Of a stretch of DNA of 64,000 nucleotides, positions 56,989 to 64,000 are shown piece after piece. Position numbers and translations under genes: made by a program. Origin of the DNA: Sphingopyxis indica (GTDB lineage: Bacteria; Pseudomonadota; Alphaproteobacteria; Sphingomonadales; Sphingomonadaceae); NCBI RefSeq assembly GCF_900188185.1, contig NZ_FZPA01000001.1, forward strand, positions 434,001-498,000, given 5' to 3'. The notes under the pieces are model-generated. The model was not told the origin of the DNA. It saw only the letters and a list, made by a program, of their open reading frames with translations, and did not search any database. The stretch's first letter is position 1. Each line of letters begins with the position of its first letter.

Positions 56989-57513
56989 ATGAGTGTGACG
57001 ACGGTTCCATTGCGCCCGGTGAGCAAGGGCGGGCTGTGGCTGCTTTGGATCGGCCTCGCGGCGCTGGTCGCGCTGGCGGTGGGCGTCGCCTGGTGCCAGA
57101 CGATCGAGCGTGGCACGACCGTCGAGGTCGTCAAGCCCGGCGAAGGCCCGAGCCCGACCGACGAGGACATGGTCCTGATCAAATATACCGGCAAGCTGGC
57201 CGACGGCACGGTGTTCGACCAGCAGGAGCAGGCGCCGCTGCCGGTCGCCGGCTCGGTCCCCGGCTTTTCGAAGGCGCTCAAGCAGATGCAGCGCGGCGGC
57301 AAATACAAGATCGTGATCCCGCCCGAAGAGGGCTATGGCGATCAGGCCGCGGGTCCGATCCCGCCGAACAGCACGCTCTATTTCGATGTCGAGCTGATCG
57401 ACTTCCGCAACGCCGCCGAAGTGCGCGCGATGATGCAGCAGATGCAGCAGATGCAGATGCAGGGCGGCCCCGGTGGTCCGGGCGGCCCGCCGCCGGGCGC
57501 ATCGCAACCATAG
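56989..57513 (+). CDS. Membrane-anchored FKBP-type peptidyl-prolyl isomerase
   Basis: A 174-aa protein. An N-terminal TM anchor (GLWLLWIGLAALVALAVGVAWC, about residues 14-35) puts the FKBP domain (about 50-145) in the periplasm. Family residues: DEDMVLIKYTGKLADGTVFDQ, LPVAGSVPGFSKALKQMQRGGKYKIVIPPEEGYG and NSTLYFDVELIDF. A Met/Gln-repeat and Gly/Pro-rich tail ends the protein. It assists folding of exported proteins. The ATG follows AAGGA. Confidence 0.9.
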   Translation: MSVTTVPLRPVSKGGLWLLWIGLAALVALAVGVAWCQTIERGTTVEVVKPGEGPSPTDEDMVLIKYTGKLADGTVFDQQEQAPLPVAGSVPGFSKALKQMQRGGKYKIVIPPEEGYGDQAAGPIPPNSTLYFDVELIDFRNAAEVRAMMQQMQQMQMQGGPGGPGGPPPGASQP

Positions 57514-57519
57514 CCATGC

Positions 57520-57547
57520 CGTCGCCCCCGCCTCCGCTGGGGCGACG
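57520..57547. terminator. Hairpin between convergent FKBP and AI-2E-type genes
   Basis: CGTCGCCCC (57520-57528) pairs with GGGGCGACG (57539-57547). There is no U-run on either side, so it may be a REP-like palindrome that only partly stops transcription from both genes. Confidence 0.4.
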
Positions 57548-57553
57548 CTTCGA

Positions 57554-58666
57554 TCAGAGGCTCGCCGCCGTTTTTCGTTTGGGCTTGCCCGCGGCGTTGC
57601 GCTCGGCCTCGCGTTCGAGCGCGACCTTGGTCATCGCGACGAGCGGGTCGGCGAGGAACAGGCCGAGGATGCCGAGCAGCGTGCCGAGCAATATCTGCGC
57701 GCCGAGAACGAGCGCGGGGGCGAGATCGACCGTCTGCTTCGCGACCATCGGCACGATGACATAGCCGTCGACGGTCTGGACGATCAGATAGATGGCGATC
57801 GCCCAAAGGCCGGTGTCGGTCCCCGCCGAAAAACCGACAAGGACAAGCAGCACGCCCGACACGATCGCGCCGATGTTGGGAATGAAGGCGAGCAGGCCGG
57901 TGAGGAGCCCCATCAGGGCTGCCATCGGAATGCCGACGGCGAGGCAGGCGAGCCAGGTCCCGACCCCTTCGACCGCCATGCCGAGCAGCCGCCCCGCCAT
58001 CAGCCGGCGCAGGGTAAAGCCCATGCGCGCGGTGGTGAGATAAAAGTCCTCGCGCGCGCTCACCGGCAGCATCCACGCGACACCGCGTTCGTAGAGCCGC
58101 GGTTCGATCGCGAGGAAAAGACCGAGCACCATAATCATAACGAGGCTGGTCAGCGCGCCGACCACCGTGCCGAGCGCCGCGGTCACGCGCCCGACGGTGC
58201 CCGCAAGATTGTCGGTGATCGTCTTGGTATCGAGCTGGAGATTGCCCATCCCGTGATCGCTCGCCCAAGCCGCCACGCGGTCGATCTGCGCCATCACGAC
58301 CCGTTGCAGCGTCGCGGCCTGATCGGCGATCTGCGAGCCCGCGAACAGGATCGTCCACAACAGAAAGGCGGTGAGGCACAGGCAGACGATCAACAGCCGC
58401 CAGCCGCGCCCGATCGGCAGCGCGCGGCCGAGCAGGCGCGTGCCCCCGTCGAGCATCGCCGCCACGACGATTCCCGCAAAGATCAGCAGGATCGGCTGGA
58501 TCAGCACGATGCACGCGCCGATCAACAGCGCGAGGCCGAGCCAGACGCTCGCCTTGACGAGTTCGGTGCGGACGAGCTGATTGCGGATTTCGGCCGGGCC
58601 GGGCGCCTGGCTGTCCGGCCTTCGGCGCGATCCTGCCGTTTCCCCGGTTTCCGCCATACCCGTCAC
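57554..58666 (-). CDS. AI-2E-family transporter
   Basis: A 370-aa membrane protein with about eight TM helices and a central soluble stretch. Family segments: AVNWLGLALLIGACIVLIQPILL-like VWLGLALLIGACIVLI, LFLAIEPRLYERGVAWMLP, GLLAFIPNIGAIVSG and VQTVDGYVIVPMVAKQTVDLAP. Members are named after an AI-2 exporter, but transport substrates are mostly unknown (some are Na+/H+ antiporters). Its ATG overlaps the lepB stop by four bases. Confidence 0.9.
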   Translation of the reverse strand: MTGMAETGETAGSRRRPDSQAPGPAEIRNQLVRTELVKASVWLGLALLIGACIVLIQPILLIFAGIVVAAMLDGGTRLLGRALPIGRGWRLLIVCLCLTAFLLWTILFAGSQIADQAATLQRVVMAQIDRVAAWASDHGMGNLQLDTKTITDNLAGTVGRVTAALGTVVGALTSLVMIMVLGLFLAIEPRLYERGVAWMLPVSAREDFYLTTARMGFTLRRLMAGRLLGMAVEGVGTWLACLAVGIPMAALMGLLTGLLAFIPNIGAIVSGVLLVLVGFSAGTDTGLWAIAIYLIVQTVDGYVIVPMVAKQTVDLAPALVLGAQILLGTLLGILGLFLADPLVAMTKVALEREAERNAAGKPKRKTAASL

Positions 58667-59523
58667 TCCCTGTTGACGACCGCCTCTTCACGCGGCGGAT
58701 GAAGATCGGTTCCGGCGCGGCCCGACCGCAGCCCGCGAATCCAGCTCAATGGGTTGTACCATTGGGTCGTGCCGTCGGTCGAAAAGCTGATGATTTCGGC
58801 GCGGCCGGCGATCGCCTCGAAGGGGACCGGGCCGCCGAGTCCTTTCATCGCGACGGGGACGCGGCTGTCGGCGCTGCCGTCGCGGTTGTCGCCCATCAGG
58901 AACAGATGATCGGCGGGGACGGTGATCGGCCCATAATCGTCGGTCGCATAGCCGGGGCCCATGTCGATCGTGTCGAAGGTCGCGCCGCCGGGCAGCGTTT
59001 CGCGCACCACGGGCAGTTCGAGCATCATGCGCCCGTCGTCGCCGCGCCGCACGAAGCGATAGAGGCTCGAATCGGGGCCGGGCAGATTGGCATCGACGGG
59101 GATCGACAGCATCGGCTGCACCTCGCGCTTGATCGGCTTGCCGTTGATGATCAGCGCGCCGCCGCGCAGTTCGATCGTATCGCCTGGCAGTCCGATGACG
59201 CGCTTGATATAGTCGATGCGCGTGTCGGGATGTTCGAGCACGACGATATCGCCGCGCTGCGGCAGCCTGCCGAACAGCCGGCCTTTCATCCTGGGCGCAA
59301 GATGAAAGCTCACCGAGGCATAGGACCAGCCATAGGGATATTTGCTGACGATCAGCCGGTCGCCGTTGCGCAAGGTCGGCATCATTGAATCCGACGGGAT
59401 ATAGAAGGGCTTGGCGACGCAGCTGTGAATCCCGAGCACGAGCAGCAGGATCACGATGATGTCACGGATGAACTTGCCCCAGCTGCCGTCGTCGGCAGCG
59501 CGCTTTCGTTTCTTCGCCATCAT
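58663..59523 (-). CDS. lepB: Signal peptidase I
   Basis: A 286-aa inner-membrane serine protease that removes Sec signal peptides. One N-terminal TM helix ([20 protein letters not shown]), catalytic Ser in [18 protein letters not shown], catalytic Lys in [16 protein letters not shown], and the [11 protein letters not shown] box. The start ATG overlaps the acpS stop (ATGA); the adjacent ATG at 59520 is the alternative. Together with acpS and pdxJ it forms the gene block common in sphingomonads. Confidence 0.96.
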   Translation of the reverse strand: MMAKKRKRAADDGSWGKFIRDIIVILLLVLGIHSCVAKPFYIPSDSMMPTLRNGDRLIVSKYPYGWSYASVSFHLAPRMKGRLFGRLPQRGDIVVLEHPDTRIDYIKRVIGLPGDTIELRGGALIINGKPIKREVQPMLSIPVDANLPGPDSSLYRFVRRGDDGRMMLELPVVRETLPGGATFDTIDMGPGYATDDYGPITVPADHLFLMGDNRDGSADSRVPVAMKGLGGPVPFEAIAGRAEIISFSTDGTTQWYNPLSWIRGLRSGRAGTDLHPPREEAVVNRE

Positions 59524-59924
59524 TCGTCCCGTATCGCTTCGATGATGACGAAGGCCTGCGCCCACGGATGATCGTCGGTCAGCGTCAAATGGATTTGCGC
59601 GCGGTGCCCCGCCGGGAGCATCGCCGCGAGCCGCTCGGCGGCGCCGCCGGTGAGCGCGAGCGTCGGGGCGCCCGACGGCGCGTTGACGACGCCGATGTCC
59701 TTCATGAACACGCCGCGCTTGAAGCCCGTGCCGACGGCTTTCGAGAAAGCCTCCTTGGCCGCGAAGCGCTTGGCATAGGTGCCGGCGCGGGTGAAGGGGC
59801 GCCGCGCCGCCTTGGCGCGCTCGATCTCGGTGAAGACGCGCATCTCGAAGCGTTCGCCGAAGCGTGCGAGCGACGCCTCGATGCGCTCGATGCTGCACAG
59901 GTCGGAGCCGAGACCGATGATCAT
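59520..59924 (-). CDS. acpS: Holo-[acyl-carrier-protein] synthase
   Basis: A 134-aa phosphopantetheinyl transferase that activates acyl carrier protein. Mg-binding and CoA-binding motifs: [15 protein letters not shown] and [16 protein letters not shown]. The ATG at 59924 (MIIGLGSD) gives the usual start. The stop overlaps the lepB start. A palindromic element separates it from pdxJ. Confidence 0.95.
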   Translation of the reverse strand: MIIGLGSDLCSIERIEASLARFGERFEMRVFTEIERAKAARRPFTRAGTYAKRFAAKEAFSKAVGTGFKRGVFMKDIGVVNAPSGAPTLALTGGAAERLAAMLPAGHRAQIHLTLTDDHPWAQAFVIIEAIRDE

Positions 59925-59941
59925 GACGGCCCCCACAGGCC

Positions 59942-60070
59942 GTCATTGCGAGGAGCCGAAGGCGACGCGGCAATCCAGAGCGGCGCAAGGCCGCCTCTGG
60001 ATTGCTTCGCTCGCGCCACGCGCGAGTTTATCCTGAGCGCCTGCAAGGCAGTCGAAGGGCTCGCAATGAC
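59942..60070. repeat. Palindromic intergenic element
   Basis: It begins GTCATTGCGAGGAGC and ends GCTCGCAATGAC as inverted arms, with an inner stem CAATCCAGAGC...GCTCTGGATTG-like (CAATCCAGAG/CTCTGGATTG) around GCGGCGC/GCGCCG. Elements of this type are frequent between sphingomonad genes. It lies between acpS and pdxJ. Confidence 0.7.
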
Positions 60071-60084
60071 GAAATTCTTGCCCA

Positions 60085-60831
60085 CTAGCCCCGCGCCTCG
60101 TCCATCAATACCCGCATCCGGCGCACAGCGTCTTCCAGCCCCGTGAAGATCGCCTCGCCGATCAGATAATGGCCGATGTTGAGTTCGGCGAGTTGCGGGA
60201 TCGCGGCGACGGGGATGACATTGTCATAGGTCAGGCCGTGCCCCGCGTGCGGTTCGATGCCGTTCTTCCACGCGAGCGCCGCCGCATCGGCGAGGCGGCG
60301 CAGTTCGGCGGCGCGGGCTTCGCCCTCCGCATGGGCGTAGCGGCCGGTGTGAAATTCGACCACCGGCGCCTTCAGCCGCATCGCCGCCTCGATCTGGCGC
60401 GCATCGGGCTCGATGAACAGGCTGACGCGGATGCCCGCGTCGGAGAGGCGCGCGACGATCGGAGCGAGATGATTATGCTGCCCCGCGGCGTCGAGCCCGC
60501 CCTCGGTCGTGCGCTCCTCGCGCTTTTCGGGGACGATGCACGCCGCGTGCGGGGCATGGCGCAGCGCGATTGCGAGCATTTCCTCTGTCGCCGCCATTTC
60601 GAGATTGAGCGGCAGGTCCGTCGCGGCCTGGATGCGCGCGAGGTCGTCGTCGCGGATATGGCGCCGGTCCTCGCGCAGATGCGCGGTGATTCCGTCGCCG
60701 CCGACCGCGGCGACGATCTCGGCCGCGCGCACCGGATCGGGATGCTCGCCGCCGCGCGCGTTGCGGATCGTCGCGACATGGTCGATGTTGACGCCGAGCC
60801 GCAGGCGGTGCGGGGAAGGGGAGGCGGTCAA
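60085..60831 (-). CDS. pdxJ: Pyridoxine 5'-phosphate synthase
   Basis: A 248-aa TIM-barrel enzyme that condenses 3-amino-2-oxopropyl phosphate and deoxyxylulose 5-phosphate. Motifs: [73 protein letters not shown] and [14 protein letters not shown]. The start is TTG at 60831, overlapping the pyrE TGA (TTGA). The frame is open further upstream inside pyrE but lacks similarity there. Confidence 0.94.
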   Translation of the reverse strand: MTASPSPHRLRLGVNIDHVATIRNARGGEHPDPVRAAEIVAAVGGDGITAHLREDRRHIRDDDLARIQAATDLPLNLEMAATEEMLAIALRHAPHAACIVPEKREERTTEGGLDAAGQHNHLAPIVARLSDAGIRVSLFIEPDARQIEAAMRLKAPVVEFHTGRYAHAEGEARAAELRRLADAAALAWKNGIEPHAGHGLTYDNVIPVAAIPQLAELNIGHYLIGEAIFTGLEDAVRRMRVLMDEARG

Positions 60832-61415
60832 GCCGCCTGGCTCCGGCTTCCGGGCTTGACCGCGGGCGTGTCCGCAAGATGGCCGGGCAGTTCGTCCGGC
60901 GCATAGGTCGGGAAGTTGATCGCGACGAGCGGATAGAAGGGCACACCGAGGTCGACGCTGCCCGCCGAGCGATCGACGAGCGCGACTTCGGCCAGCACCT
61001 CGCCGCCCGCGGCGCGCACCGCATCCATCGCCTCGCGCGAAGAAAGGCCGGTCGTGACGACATCCTCGACCATCAGCACTTTCGCGCCTTTTTCGATCTC
61101 GAAGCCGCGGCGCAGCTCGAAAGTACCGGTCGGGCGCTCGACGAAGATCGCCGGCTTGCCGAGCGCGCGGCCCATTTCGTGCCCGATGATCACCCCGCCC
61201 ATCGCGGGCGAGACGACGAGGTCGATCGCATGGCGAAGATCGCGCGGCAGCTTGCCCGCGAGCGCGACGGCGAGGCGCCCGGCGCGCTCGGTGTCCATCA
61301 GCACGCGCGCGCACTGCAGATAATATTCGCTGTGGCGGCCCGAGGAGAGCAGGAAATGTCCGTGCAGCAGCGCGTCGGCGGCGCGGAACTCGGCCAGGAT
61401 TTCGTCGTCGGTCAT
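60828..61415 (-). CDS. pyrE: Orotate phosphoribosyltransferase
   Basis: A 195-aa enzyme of pyrimidine synthesis. [18 protein letters not shown] at the start, [17 protein letters not shown], and the PRPP-binding motif [21 protein letters not shown] (about residues 110-130). The ATG at 61415 is the family start; no clear Shine-Dalgarno. Its stop overlaps pdxJ. The 230 bases upstream are shared with the divergent coxB. Confidence 0.95.
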   Translation of the reverse strand: MTDDEILAEFRAADALLHGHFLLSSGRHSEYYLQCARVLMDTERAGRLAVALAGKLPRDLRHAIDLVVSPAMGGVIIGHEMGRALGKPAIFVERPTGTFELRRGFEIEKGAKVLMVEDVVTTGLSSREAMDAVRAAGGEVLAEVALVDRSAGSVDLGVPFYPLVAINFPTYAPDELPGHLADTPAVKPGSRSQAA

Positions 61416-61645
61416 GGGAGAAGCGTTCTTTTTCCATTGCATCGCCGCGGTCAGCGACAGGGGTCGGGCAGGGCAAATTTGCCCGCTGCAAAATAGTGTT
61501 AGAGATGCTTGAGGCAAGCGGCAAGCGGGTCTATAGCCCCCGCGAGATTCAGCCCGTCCGCGCGGCGCCGAGACGATTGTCCGGCATCCTGAGGGGTGGG
61601 TTGGGGGATCGATAAAGACAACAGGCAACGGGCGGCACAATCCTT

Positions 61646-64000
<2,355 letters not shown>

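Overview
The window is a high-GC, densely coding chromosomal segment of an alphaproteobacterium. Gene content points to a sphingomonad (Sphingomonadales), most like Sphingopyxis: class I lysyl-tRNA synthetase, NasST-type nitrate control, an acpS-lepB block next to pyrE-pdxJ, many SPOR and PilZ proteins, and short palindromic intergenic elements. This is inference from gene content; no rRNA or tRNA marker is visible. No prophage, CRISPR array or intact insertion sequence was seen.

Layout: 1-5582 (minus) is an assimilatory nitrate/nitrite block: nasT-nasS, then a leader with a terminator and an ANTAR-type hairpin, then narK, an outer-membrane porin and the start of nirB. 5627-9845 holds two divergent units encoding SPOR-domain envelope proteins around a ParA ATPase and a ribbon-helix-helix protein. 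9846-10476 is non-coding: a terminator, a 178-bp palindromic repeat and a possible structured RNA, followed by lolC/E-lolD and glutathione peroxidase. 12968-13576 is one AT-rich foreign-looking zinc-ribbon gene. Then come dnaE, an acyl-CoA ligase, a radical SAM protein, and a UDG-like/slt/moaB operon on the minus strand. 24104-29003 runs ETF-QO, a TPR protein, ispE and an N-formylglutamate amidohydrolase-like gene. 29331-34148 is ilvD, a small lipoprotein, NAD(P)HX repair (nnr) and an RNA methyltransferase.

34149-40220 (minus) carries otsB-GH15-otsA, a CaiB-type CoA transferase and two MAPEG proteins. 40479-45602 holds two fold-III PLP decarboxylases of polyamine metabolism (ODC-like and NspC) around a cNMP-domain flavoprotein, then a DUF486 membrane protein and a PilZ protein. 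45709-48286 is lysK, a DUF3291 protein and a one-domain asparaginase. A desaturase and a GGDEF-EAL-PilZ protein diverge at 49.4 kb. 52.1-56.1 kb holds a MITE-like element, an amidohydrolase, an RcnB-like repeat protein, an orphan 2Fe-2S subunit and a class II aldolase. The last part is rpsU, an FKBP isomerase, AI-2E transporter/lepB/acpS, pyrE-pdxJ, and coxB with the start of coxA (ctaD).

The points most worth following are the probable NasT-controlled attenuator before narK, the ParA/RHH/SPOR module with a CtrA-like box, the dispersed 178-bp element whose copies show compensatory stem changes, the structured region upstream of lolC/E, and the AT-rich gene at 13 kb. Nothing in the window is an unmistakable new defence or biosynthetic system.
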